Positions 24,502-32,736 of a stretch of DNA of 64,000 bases are shown here, one piece after another (position 1 is the stretch's first letter; the number at the start of each line of letters is the position of its first letter). Below the pieces are notes generated by a model. It made no database searches, was not told the DNA's origin, and saw only the letters and a program-made list of their open reading frames with translations. This stretch comes from Paraburkholderia bryophila (GTDB lineage Bacteria; Pseudomonadota; Gammaproteobacteria; Burkholderiales; Burkholderiaceae), in assembly GCF_003269035.1 (NCBI RefSeq), contig NZ_QLTK01000012.1:1-64000 (forward strand), read 5' to 3'. The translations under genes were made by a program, and so were the position numbers.

Positions 24502-25368
24502 TCAAACCAGCGGTAAACAGATCTCGGTGATCAGATCCGCCGGCGCCGTATCCTTCGGGCTGTTCAGATACTCCTCGAACACCGGCGCATCCGCCGCTTC
24601 GCGCCCTGACTGCACGAGCCACGTTCCGTACAGCCATTCATACGCAGCACGCATATCGCTATACGGTCCCTGGTGGCGCAGCACCGCATACTCCCCGCCC
24701 TTCACATGCGCGACCGAAGCCGGCGGACTCACCGTCACCGAAGACTGAACCGGATGCGGCAATAACACACCAGCCTTCGAGCGCAACGCGTTTTCGTCGA
24801 CCACGCCGGGATCGTCGTAGTAAATCCCAATCATGCGCATCTCTCCGGCCAGCAGATTGTGTTTCGCCAGCCAGCCGAATAAAGCATCGAACGCTTTACC
24901 GATCTGCATATACGGTCCTACATGATCGATCGACAACACATCCATCTGTTCCACATGTCGAATCGTGACTTCGCGCAGGGTCATTTGATTGTCTCCAGAA
25001 AGGGCCGGACGAAACCGGCTATGCGTGCCTTGCTTGCGATACTGCGCCGGCGGCACGCCGAAGGCCGCGCGAAACGTGCGCGAGAAAGATTGCAAACTGC
25101 TATAGCCCGCGCGCTCGGCAATCTCGGCGATCGGCATCGAACCGTTCGCGAGCAATCCCCCCGCACGATGCAGGCGCAAACGTCGCACCGTCGTCGCGAC
25201 CGTTTCGCCGTACATGGCCTGATAAATCCGGTGCCAGTGATACGGCGACAAACACGCGATTTCCGCGAGTCGATCGATATCGAGCGGTTCGTCGAGGTGA
25301 TCGTAAATATGATCGAGCACGCGGCCGAGCCGGGTTTCGTAGCGCGCTCGATGGGCTGATTCGTTCAT
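24502..25368 (-). CDS. AraC-family regulator with GyrI-like ligand-binding domain
   Basis: From ATG 25368 the protein has 288 residues. An N-terminal AraC double helix-turn-helix (LDHIYDHLDEPLDIDRLAEI, then IAEIAERAGYSSLQSFSRTF and FGVPPAQYRK) is followed by a GyrI-like effector domain (VLSIDHVGPYMQIGKAFDAL, GIYYDDPGVVDENALRSKAG, GGEYAVLRHQGPYSDM). This is the Rob/SoxS-like order, with DNA binding first. The start 24 codons upstream is less likely because the HTH already begins normally at 25368. It is transcribed away from the ethanolamine permease gene, sharing a 254 bp intergenic region, and might control it or an unrelated drug response. Confidence 0.88.
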   Translation of the reverse strand: MNESAHRARYETRLGRVLDHIYDHLDEPLDIDRLAEIACLSPYHWHRIYQAMYGETVATTVRRLRLHRAGGLLANGSMPIAEIAERAGYSSLQSFSRTFRAAFGVPPAQYRKQGTHSRFRPALSGDNQMTLREVTIRHVEQMDVLSIDHVGPYMQIGKAFDALFGWLAKHNLLAGEMRMIGIYYDDPGVVDENALRSKAGVLLPHPVQSSVTVSPPASVAHVKGGEYAVLRHQGPYSDMRAAYEWLYGTWLVQSGREAADAPVFEEYLNSPKDTAPADLITEICLPLV

Positions 25369-25622
25369 AACGATGCCGATGCCAAAAAATGAAATGGGCT
25401 GGTTCAATGCAAACGAAAGTACCACGAGCCCATTTACCAAATCCTGCTGACTTCAACCTAAGCCGGCAAAAAAGCGCCACGCGCCAGCAGACGACCACCT
25501 CGAACTTTGCCGAATTTCGATAACACATCGATTAATGGCTCACTACCATCGGTTGAAAGCTGTCCGCCCATGCACCGCAAAGCCTTGCGGCGTCGAGCGA
25601 TCGGCCATATCAGGGAGCTCCG

Positions 25623-27026
25623 ATGAAATCAGAATCCAACAGTCAGCACGTCGGTAAAGTCACCCATCACGAGTTGAAGCAGACGCTCGGCACGTGGCAA
25701 CTGTGGGGCATTGCCGTCGGCCTCGTGATTTCCGGCGAATATTTCGGCTGGAGCTACGGCTGGGCAAGCGCCGGTACGCTCGGTTTCGTCATCACGGCGG
25801 TGTTCATTGCCGCGATGTATACGACCTTCATTTTCAGTTTCACCGAACTCACCACCTCGATTCCGCACGCCGGTGGGCCGTTTGCCTACGCGCGTCACGC
25901 GTTCGGCCCGACCGGCGGCTATCTGGCGGGCGCCGCGACGCTGGTCGAATTCGTGTTTGCGCCGCCAGCCATTGCGCTGGCGATCGGCGCGTATCTACAC
26001 GTGCAGTTCCCGGGGCTCGAGCCGAAGCATGCGGCGATGGGCGCGTACCTCGTCTTCATCGCGTTGAATATCGTCGGTGTACAGATCGCCGCGGCGTTCG
26101 AATTGTGCGTGACACTGCTTGCGATCTTCGAGCTGCTGGTTTTCATGGGCGTGGTGTCGCCGGGCTTCCAGTGGTCCAACTTCACGAAGGGCGGCTGGTC
26201 CGGCGCGGATACCTTCAGCATGGGTTCGTTCCACGGCATGTTCGCGGCGATTCCGTTCGCGATCTGGTTTTTCCTCGCGATCGAAGGCGTCGCGATGGCC
26301 GCCGAAGAAGCCAAAAACCCGAAGCGTTCCATCCCGATCGCTTACGTGGCCGGCATTCTGACGCTGGTCGTGCTCGCCATCGGCGTGATGGTGTTTGCCG
26401 GCGCGGCCGGTGACTGGACCAAGCTGTCGAATATCAACGACCCGTTGCCGCAAGCGATGAAGTTCATCGTCGGCGAACATAGCGGCTGGATGCATATGCT
26501 GGTGTGGCTTGGATTGTTTGGGCTGGTCGCGTCATTTCACGGCATCATCCTCGGCTATTCGCGGCAGATCTTCGCGCTGGCTCGCGCCGGCTATCTGCCG
26601 GAATGGCTTTCGAAGGTGCATCCGCGGTTCAAGACGCCGCATCGCGCGATCCTGGCGGGCGGCGTGGTCGGCATCGCGGCGATCTACAGCGACGAACTGA
26701 TCCAGTTCGGCGGCCAGACGCTGACCGCGAACATCGTGACGATGTCGGTATTTGGCGCTATCGTGATGTATATCATCAGCATGTTGTCGCTGTTCAAGCT
26801 GCGCCGCAGCGATCCGGACATGGAGCGCCCGTTCCGCGCGCCGCTGTTTCCGTTCTTTCCGGCGTTTGCGCTGGTTGCCGCGGTCATCTGTCTGGCCACG
26901 ATGGTTTACTTCAATTTTCTGGTGGCGGTTGTGTTCGCCATTTTTCTCGCGCTGGGCTACGTCTACTTTTTGCTGACGCGTCATCAACGCGAAGCGGCGC
27001 CGTCAGACGCCCTGCTCGAAGAATGA
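25623..27026 (+). CDS. eat: Ethanolamine permease
   Basis: A 467-residue APC-superfamily transporter with about twelve membrane segments. The N-terminal LGTWQLWGIAVGLVISGEYF and GWSYGWASAGTLGF, HAGGPFAYARHAFGPTGGYL and AIEGVAMAAEEAKNPKRSIP are characteristic of ethanolamine permeases. It imports ethanolamine across the inner membrane by proton symport. GGGAGCTCCG lies before the ATG. It heads an operon with eutB (43 bp gap) and eutC, so substrate uptake and cleavage are expressed together. Confidence 0.93.
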   Translation: MKSESNSQHVGKVTHHELKQTLGTWQLWGIAVGLVISGEYFGWSYGWASAGTLGFVITAVFIAAMYTTFIFSFTELTTSIPHAGGPFAYARHAFGPTGGYLAGAATLVEFVFAPPAIALAIGAYLHVQFPGLEPKHAAMGAYLVFIALNIVGVQIAAAFELCVTLLAIFELLVFMGVVSPGFQWSNFTKGGWSGADTFSMGSFHGMFAAIPFAIWFFLAIEGVAMAAEEAKNPKRSIPIAYVAGILTLVVLAIGVMVFAGAAGDWTKLSNINDPLPQAMKFIVGEHSGWMHMLVWLGLFGLVASFHGIILGYSRQIFALARAGYLPEWLSKVHPRFKTPHRAILAGGVVGIAAIYSDELIQFGGQTLTANIVTMSVFGAIVMYIISMLSLFKLRRSDPDMERPFRAPLFPFFPAFALVAAVICLATMVYFNFLVAVVFAIFLALGYVYFLLTRHQREAAPSDALLEE

Positions 27027-27069
27027 CGGATCGGGCCGCTGCGCGAGCAGCGGCGAGGGAGTCGTAACG

Positions 27070-28464
27070 ATGAGCTACACCGAAACGATCGGCAGTCGCA
27101 CCTATCGCTTTGCCGACCTGAAGACCTTGATGGCGAAGGCCAGTCCGCAACGCTCCGGCGACCAGCTCGCGGGCGTCGCGGCGGCGAGCGAGGAAGAGCG
27201 CGTTGCGGCCAGGATGGCGCTCGCGCAGGTGCCGTTGCGCACGTTTCTCAACGAAGCGTTGATTCCGTACGAGAGCGACGAGGTCACGCGTCTCGTGATC
27301 GACGATCACTCGCCGCAAGCCTTCGCCGAGATCTCGCATCTGACGGTGGGCGACTTTCGCAACTGGCTGCTGAGCAGCACGACCGACGCCGACGCGCTCA
27401 CGCGCATCACGGCGGGCCTCACGCCGGAGATGGTCGCGGCGGTCTCGAAGCTGATGCGCAATCAGGATCTGATTGCGGCGGCGCGTAAACGTCCGGTGAT
27501 TACACGCTTTCGCAACACGGTGGGCTTACCGGGCCGCATGTCGGTGCGCCTGCAACCGAATCATCCGACCGACGACGTAAAAGGCATCGCCGCCTCGATG
27601 CTCGACGGCCTGATGTACGGTTGCGGCGACGCGATGATCGGCATCAATCCGGCTAGCGACAATCTCGCCGCGATCACCAGGCTGCTGCTGATGATCGACG
27701 ACTTCCGCCTGCGGTATCAGGTGCCGACGCAATCGTGCGTGCTGACGCACGTCACCAACACGATCGCCGCCATCGAAAAAGGTGCGCCGGTCGATCTGGT
27801 ATTCCAATCCATTGCGGGCACCGAGAAGGCGAACGCGGGTTTTGGCATTTCGCTCGCGTTGCTGCAGGAGGCCTATGACGCGGGGTTGTCGCTGAAGCGC
27901 GGCACCGTCGGCAATAACCTGATGTATTTCGAAACGGGGCAAGGCAGCGCATTATCGGCAGACGCGCATTTCGGCGTCGATCAACAGACCTGCGAAGTAC
28001 GCGCCTATGCCGTGGCGCGCAAATTCAATCCCTTCCTGGTGAACACGGTGGTGGGTTTCATCGGACCGGAGTATCTGTACGACGGTAAACAGATCACGCG
28101 CGCCGGACTGGAAGATCACTTCTGCGGCAAGCTGCTCGGCGTGCCGATGGGTTGCGATATCTGCTACACGAACCATGCCGAAGCGGATCAGGACGACATG
28201 GACAATCTGCTTACGCTGCTCGGCGTGGCGGGCATCAATTTCATCATGGGCATTCCGGGTGCGGACGACGTGATGCTCAACTACCAAAGCACCTCGTTCC
28301 ACGACGCGCTGTACGTACGCGAGGTGCTCGGCCTGCGGCGTGCGCCGGAATTCGAGGAATGGCTGGAGTCGATGCAGATTACCGACGCGCGCGGCGCATT
28401 GCTGAGCGCATCGCCGCAACAACCGCTGCTGGAAGGCGCGAACGACTGGATGGGAATCGCATGA
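27070..28464 (+). CDS. eutB: Ethanolamine ammonia-lyase large subunit EutB
   Basis: At 464 residues this is the usual EutB length. EutB forms the catalytic TIM-barrel of the adenosylcobalamin-dependent lyase that splits ethanolamine into acetaldehyde and ammonia. Conserved stretches include RFRNTVGLPGRMSVRLQPNH, YGCGDAMIGINPASDN, FQSIAGTEKANAGFGISLAL, YFETGQGSALSADAHFGVDQ and GCDICYTNHAEADQDDMDNL. It overlaps eutC by four bases (ATGA), indicating translational coupling for a stoichiometric complex. No microcompartment genes are present, so the pathway is the short cytosolic form. Confidence 0.96.
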   Translation: MSYTETIGSRTYRFADLKTLMAKASPQRSGDQLAGVAAASEEERVAARMALAQVPLRTFLNEALIPYESDEVTRLVIDDHSPQAFAEISHLTVGDFRNWLLSSTTDADALTRITAGLTPEMVAAVSKLMRNQDLIAAARKRPVITRFRNTVGLPGRMSVRLQPNHPTDDVKGIAASMLDGLMYGCGDAMIGINPASDNLAAITRLLLMIDDFRLRYQVPTQSCVLTHVTNTIAAIEKGAPVDLVFQSIAGTEKANAGFGISLALLQEAYDAGLSLKRGTVGNNLMYFETGQGSALSADAHFGVDQQTCEVRAYAVARKFNPFLVNTVVGFIGPEYLYDGKQITRAGLEDHFCGKLLGVPMGCDICYTNHAEADQDDMDNLLTLLGVAGINFIMGIPGADDVMLNYQSTSFHDALYVREVLGLRRAPEFEEWLESMQITDARGALLSASPQQPLLEGANDWMGIA

Positions 28465-29267
28465 GCGAGTTCCTCGAAAAGAATCCGTGGAACGCGTTGC
28501 GTCAGTTCACCAACGCGCGCATTGCGTTGGGCCGTGCGGGCAACAGCTTGCCCACCGCGCCGTTGCTCGCGTTCAACCTGTCGCATGCGCAAGCGCGCGA
28601 CGCCGTGCATCATCCGCTCGACGCCGAGGCACTGCACGCGCAGTTGCGCGCGCTGAATTTCACGACGCTGGACGCGCATAGCGCTGCGCCGGATCGTGAG
28701 CATTATTTGCGGCGTCCCGACCTGGGGCGGCGCTTGTCGGAAGAGAGCCGCGCAGCGCTCGGGCAGGTGCAGAACGATGCGCCGGAAGTGGTTTTTGTCA
28801 TCGCAGACGGCCTATCCGCATTCGCCGCAGCGAAGCAGTCCATTCCGCTGCTACAGGCGGTGTGCGCGAAACTCGCCGACTGGAAAATCGGGCCGGTCGT
28901 GATCGCGCGTCAGGCACGCGTCGCGCTGGGCGACGAGATCGGCGAATTACTCAATAGCAAGCTGGTGGTGATGTTGATCGGCGAAAGACCGGGGCTGAGT
29001 TCACCGGACAGCCTCGGTATCTACCTGACCTACGCGCCGAAAGTCGGTTGCAGCGACGCGCAGCGCAACTGCATTTCCAATGTGCGCCCGGAAGGACTCG
29101 ACTATCCGCACGCCGCGCACAAGTTGCACTATCTGCTGACGCACGCAAGACGGTTGGGTCTGACGGGCGTCGGTCTGAAAGACGACAGCGACGCGCTGCT
29201 GGAAAGTGCCCCGGCAACGCCCGCCGTCAGCGACAACTCAAATCCATCCGATACGGCGGCGACGTAA
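28461..29267 (+). CDS. eutC: Ethanolamine ammonia-lyase small subunit EutC
   Basis: The 268-residue subunit begins at the ATG overlapping the eutB stop. EutC binds the B12 cofactor together with EutB. Typical segments are MSEFLEKNPWNALRQFTNAR, IALGRAGNSLPTAPLLAFNL, VFVIADGLSAFAA, MLIGERPGLSSPDSLGIYLT and RNCISNVRPEGLDYPHAAHK. It ends six bases before the convergent DUF779 gene. An upstream extension of the frame exists but lies entirely within eutB in another frame and is not used. Confidence 0.95.
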   Translation: MSEFLEKNPWNALRQFTNARIALGRAGNSLPTAPLLAFNLSHAQARDAVHHPLDAEALHAQLRALNFTTLDAHSAAPDREHYLRRPDLGRRLSEESRAALGQVQNDAPEVVFVIADGLSAFAAAKQSIPLLQAVCAKLADWKIGPVVIARQARVALGDEIGELLNSKLVVMLIGERPGLSSPDSLGIYLTYAPKVGCSDAQRNCISNVRPEGLDYPHAAHKLHYLLTHARRLGLTGVGLKDDSDALLESAPATPAVSDNSNPSDTAAT

Positions 29268-29272
29268 GCCCA

Positions 29273-29668
29273 TCACGCATCGGCCCGTTCCACCGGATGC
29301 GTTTCCAGCCACGCGTTCTCGGCGTCTTCAAAGAGCCGCGAGCGTGTTAAAAACCGCAAACCGCTGGGGCGCTCCAATGAAAACATGCCGCCGTTGCCCG
29401 GCACCGCGTCGATGATCAGCTGCGTGTGCTGCCAATATTCGAATTGCGATTCGCTCATGTAGAACGGCACGCCGGCAATCGTGCCGAGTTTCACATCGGA
29501 CGAGCCGACCATGAATTCGCCTTGCGGAAACATCATCGGCGCACTGCCGTCGCAGCAGCCACCCGATTGATGAAACAGCACGGTGCCATGTTCGGCGCGC
29601 AGCTTGTCGATCAACGCCACGGCGGCCGGTGTCGCGACCACGCGGGCCACTTCTTTTTCGTCAGCCAT
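29273..29668 (-). CDS. DUF779 protein linked to acetaldehyde dehydrogenase
   Basis: A 131-residue DUF779 protein with ALIDKLRAEHGTVLFHQSGG, CCDGSAPMMFP, a Gly-rich acid segment and YWQHTQLIIDAVPGNGGMFS. The CC pair and conserved His suggest metal binding, but the biochemical role of the family is not known. The gene is 64 bp downstream of the aldehyde dehydrogenase on the same strand, a pairing seen in many proteobacteria, so it probably supports aldehyde oxidation. ATG at 29666-29668. Confidence 0.85.
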   Translation of the reverse strand: MADEKEVARVVATPAAVALIDKLRAEHGTVLFHQSGGCCDGSAPMMFPQGEFMVGSSDVKLGTIAGVPFYMSESQFEYWQHTQLIIDAVPGNGGMFSLERPSGLRFLTRSRLFEDAENAWLETHPVERADA

Positions 29669-29732
29669 CCCATGCCTCGCTGAAAAAAGCGCGAGCCGCG
29701 CAAGGCGGCTCGTGCGAACAGGATCGTGATGC

Positions 29733-31253
29733 TTAGAAGAAGCCGAGCGGCTTGTCGCTATAGCTGACCAGCAGGTTCTTGGTCTGCTGATAGTGGTCGA
29801 GCATCATCTTGTGATTTTCACGACCGATACCCGATTGCTTGTAGCCGCCAAATGCCGCATGCGCCGGATACGCGTGATAGCAGTTGGTCCATACGCGGCC
29901 CGCCTGGATCTGGCGGCCGAAACGATAGGCACGCGTGCCGTCGCGCGTCCAGACGCCGGCGCCGAGACCGTACAACGTGTCGTTGGCGATTTCGAGCGCT
30001 TCTTCTTCGGTCTTGAACGTCGTGACCGATACCACCGGCCCGAAGATTTCCTCCTGGAAGATGCGCATCTTGTTGTGACCGCGGAATACGGTCGGCTTCA
30101 CGTAATAGCCTTTGCTCAATTCGCCGTCGAGTTGATTGCGTTCGCCGCCGATCAAACACTCGGCGCCTTCCTGCTTGCCGAGGTCGACATACGACAGGAT
30201 CTTCTCCAGTTGTTCCTGCGAAGCCTGCGCGCCGATCATCGTCTTGCTATCGAGCGGATGCCCTTGCGTGATTGCCGCGACGCGCTTCAACGCACGTTCC
30301 ATGAAACGGTCGTAGATTTTCTCGTCGATCAGCACGCGCGACGGACACGTACACACTTCGCCCTGATTGAGCGCGAACATCGTGAAGCCTTCGAGCGCTT
30401 TGTCGAAATAACTGTCGTCGGCGCTCATCACGTCGGCGAAGAAAATGTTCGGGCTCTTGCCGCCCAGTTCGAGCGTGACCGGAATGATGTTCTGGCTCGC
30501 GTACTGCATGATCAGGCGGCCGGTGGTGGTCTCGCCGGTAAACGCAATTTTGGCGATCCGCTTGCTCGACGCGAGCGGCTTGCCGGCTTCGAGGCCGAAG
30601 CCGTTAACGATGTTCAGCACGCCGGCGGGCAGCAGGTCGTGAATCAGTTCGGCCAGTACGAGAATCGACGCGGGCGTTTGCTCGGCCGGCTTGAGCACCA
30701 CGCAGTTGCCGGCGGCAAGTGCGGGCGCGAGCTTCCACACGGCCATCAGGATCGGGAAGTTCCAAGGAATGATCTGGCCGACCACGCCGAGCGGTTCATG
30801 AAAGTGATACGCAACCGTGTCGTCGTCGATCTGGGACAGCGAGCCTTCCTGGGCGCGCACGGCGCCGGCGAAATAGCGGAAGTGGTCGATCGCGAGCGGA
30901 ATGTCGGCCGCCATGGTTTCGCGCAGCGGCTTGCCGTTGTCGATCGTTTCGGCGATAGCGAGACGCTGCAGGTTCGCTTCCATCCGGTCGGCAATGCGGT
31001 TCAGGATGTTCGCGCGTTCGGTGGTCGAGGTTTTGCCCCATGCCGTTTTCGCGCGATGCGCGGCGTCGAGCGCGAGTTCGATATCGGCTTCGCGCGAACG
31101 CGGGATCGACGTGAACGGCTCGCCGGTGATCGGCGACACGTTGTCGAAGTACTCACCGCCCGCAGGCTTGACCCATTCGCCGCCGATAAAATTCGCATAC
31201 TGCTTTTTGTACGGGAATTCGGTGGTCAGAAATTGCATCTCTGCGTGATTCAT
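29733..31253 (-). CDS. Aldehyde dehydrogenase, acetaldehyde-oxidising type
   Basis: The 506-residue NAD-dependent aldehyde dehydrogenase has the cofactor region PWNFPILMAVWKLAPALAAG, the catalytic glutamate in TLELGGKSPN and the catalytic cysteine in NQGEVCTCPSRVL, in an ExaC/AldB-like sequence. It would oxidise acetaldehyde from EutBC to acetate. The start at 31253 (MNHAEMQFLTTEFPYKKQYA) is chosen because GAGGAG lies seven bases upstream; a start five codons earlier lacks this. It is convergent with the eut operon and divergent from the EutR-like regulator. Confidence 0.93.
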   Translation of the reverse strand: MNHAEMQFLTTEFPYKKQYANFIGGEWVKPAGGEYFDNVSPITGEPFTSIPRSREADIELALDAAHRAKTAWGKTSTTERANILNRIADRMEANLQRLAIAETIDNGKPLRETMAADIPLAIDHFRYFAGAVRAQEGSLSQIDDDTVAYHFHEPLGVVGQIIPWNFPILMAVWKLAPALAAGNCVVLKPAEQTPASILVLAELIHDLLPAGVLNIVNGFGLEAGKPLASSKRIAKIAFTGETTTGRLIMQYASQNIIPVTLELGGKSPNIFFADVMSADDSYFDKALEGFTMFALNQGEVCTCPSRVLIDEKIYDRFMERALKRVAAITQGHPLDSKTMIGAQASQEQLEKILSYVDLGKQEGAECLIGGERNQLDGELSKGYYVKPTVFRGHNKMRIFQEEIFGPVVSVTTFKTEEEALEIANDTLYGLGAGVWTRDGTRAYRFGRQIQAGRVWTNCYHAYPAHAAFGGYKQSGIGRENHKMMLDHYQQTKNLLVSYSDKPLGFF

Positions 31254-31589
31254 CTGTGTGCTCCTCACATGGTGAATGTTTGAATGGGCTATATTCGGCG
31301 CGATATTTCGCTTGGCCGCGAGAGGCTACAGCCAGAAGTGTGCCAATGCACCGCGCTGGGGACGCGTGCACGCACAGCAAGCACTCGCGCACAGTCTGCG
31401 GCGTGTCGCTGTTCAAGCGGCCATGGGGCGACGTCCCGTTTCTGATCAGCCTGTGCAGGTCTGTTCAGGAAATGAACAGCGACGTGACGCAGGCCACGCC
31501 GCTCGGGCGGAGCGGGCCGGGCCGCGAAGCCGTTCGGCATGGGAATTGCCTTCTTGTCCCGCTTCGATATCCGTTTGCGCAGATCCGGT
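31254..31589. promoter_or_regulatory. Divergent control region between aldehyde dehydrogenase and EutR-like regulator
   Basis: This 336 bp region holds no gene. On the minus strand TTGGCACACTTCTGGC (31331-31346) has the GG-N10-GC spacing of a sigma-54 promoter with one mismatch at the -12 box, 78 bp before the dehydrogenase start. An inverted repeat CTGTTCA-N5-TGAACAG lies at 31461-31479 and could be a regulator site. Both are visual matches only. Confidence 0.35.
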
Positions 31590-32642
31590 ATGACGATCGA
31601 CATTCCATCCGATGGCCACACAAGTGCCAGGCTCACGCCGCAGCCGAGCTTCCGCGTGCAGACCTGCGTCGCTCACGATGCCGATGAACAGGCGCGCAAC
31701 CTGCACGGCTGGAACCAGACCTACGACCAGTTGACCGCGGGCAGTTTTGTCGGCGGCCTGACCGAGTTGTGCCTCGATCACATGCAGGTGTTCGTCGAAA
31801 CGACCAGCCATACGTTGCGGCAAACCTGCGAGGTACAGAAAGACGCGTACTGGTTCGGCATTCCGACCTGCCCTGCGGGGTCGGGCCGTATCGACGCGCA
31901 AGTGATCGCGGGGAATGCGCTGGCGTTCCGTCCGGGCGGCGTCGAATTCGAACTGCTGACGTCGGCCGGTTACGAGATTTTTGGCGTGGTGGTCAAAGGC
32001 GAGGTGCTGCGACGCTACGCAGCGGATGTCGAGCGCGTCGGCCTGGCCGATCACGTACCGCATACGGAAGTGGTGCCGATCGACCGGGCGCGCAAGGAGC
32101 ATTTGTGCGCGTCGCTGCGGCAACTGCTCGACGACGGCGCGGCGCGCGGCACGCCGCTGTCGCCGTTTGCGCGCAACAATTTGCAGGCGTCGGTGCTAGC
32201 TTCGCTGTTCGATGTCGGCGCGCTGTCGGCGTCGGTGTCGGAGCCGGTGGCGATGCCGGCGCGGCCACGCCGGCAGTCGATCGTGTCGGAAGCGCGCGAG
32301 TATCTGCTGGTCAATCGCGACCGGGCGATCAGCGTGCCGGAGTTGTGCGAGCGGCTGCATGTGAGCCGGCGCACGTTGCAATACTGCTTCCAGGATGTGC
32401 TGGGCATGGCGCCCGCCACGTATCTGCGGGCGATTCGCCTGAACGGCGCGAGGCGCGATCTTTCCACGGCTGCGCGTGAATCACGCTCGGTACAGGACGT
32501 TGCGGCGGCGTGGGGATTCTGGCATCTGAGCCAGTTCGCGACGGACTACCGCAAGCTGTTCGGTATGCGGCCTTCGGAGACGTTGAAGGCTGCAGTGGGG
32601 GCGACGCAGGGGGTAAGGGAGCAGCGTTCGTTCGCTCATTGA
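31590..32642 (+). CDS. AraC-family regulator, EutR-like
   Basis: From ATG 31590 (MTIDIPSDGHTSARL) the protein has 350 residues; an in-frame ATG at 31539 is an alternative. The N-terminal ligand domain includes DQLTAGSFVGGLTELCLDHM. The C-terminal AraC HTH includes SVPELCERLHVSRRTLQYCF and VQDVAAAWGFWHLSQFATDY. The order and sequence resemble EutR, the ethanolamine and B12-responsive activator. It is divergent from the aldehyde dehydrogenase gene and close to the eut operon, so it most likely controls ethanolamine catabolism. Confidence 0.8.
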   Translation: MTIDIPSDGHTSARLTPQPSFRVQTCVAHDADEQARNLHGWNQTYDQLTAGSFVGGLTELCLDHMQVFVETTSHTLRQTCEVQKDAYWFGIPTCPAGSGRIDAQVIAGNALAFRPGGVEFELLTSAGYEIFGVVVKGEVLRRYAADVERVGLADHVPHTEVVPIDRARKEHLCASLRQLLDDGAARGTPLSPFARNNLQASVLASLFDVGALSASVSEPVAMPARPRRQSIVSEAREYLLVNRDRAISVPELCERLHVSRRTLQYCFQDVLGMAPATYLRAIRLNGARRDLSTAARESRSVQDVAAAWGFWHLSQFATDYRKLFGMRPSETLKAAVGATQGVREQRSFAH

Positions 32643-32736
32643 TGGAGCGTGGTGCCTGGCGCCTCGCGCTTGTCGTCACACGCTGCGAACGCAGCACGCG
32701 TCGCCGCACCTCTCCACGCGATAATCGCCTGCCGGT

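Noticed and set aside
24113..24637. Minus-strand frame overlapping the reverse transcriptase leader and the AraC gene end
   Set aside because: It overlaps the end of the AraC gene out of frame, has no domain or ribosome-binding site, and its hydrophobic run comes from AT-rich sequence.
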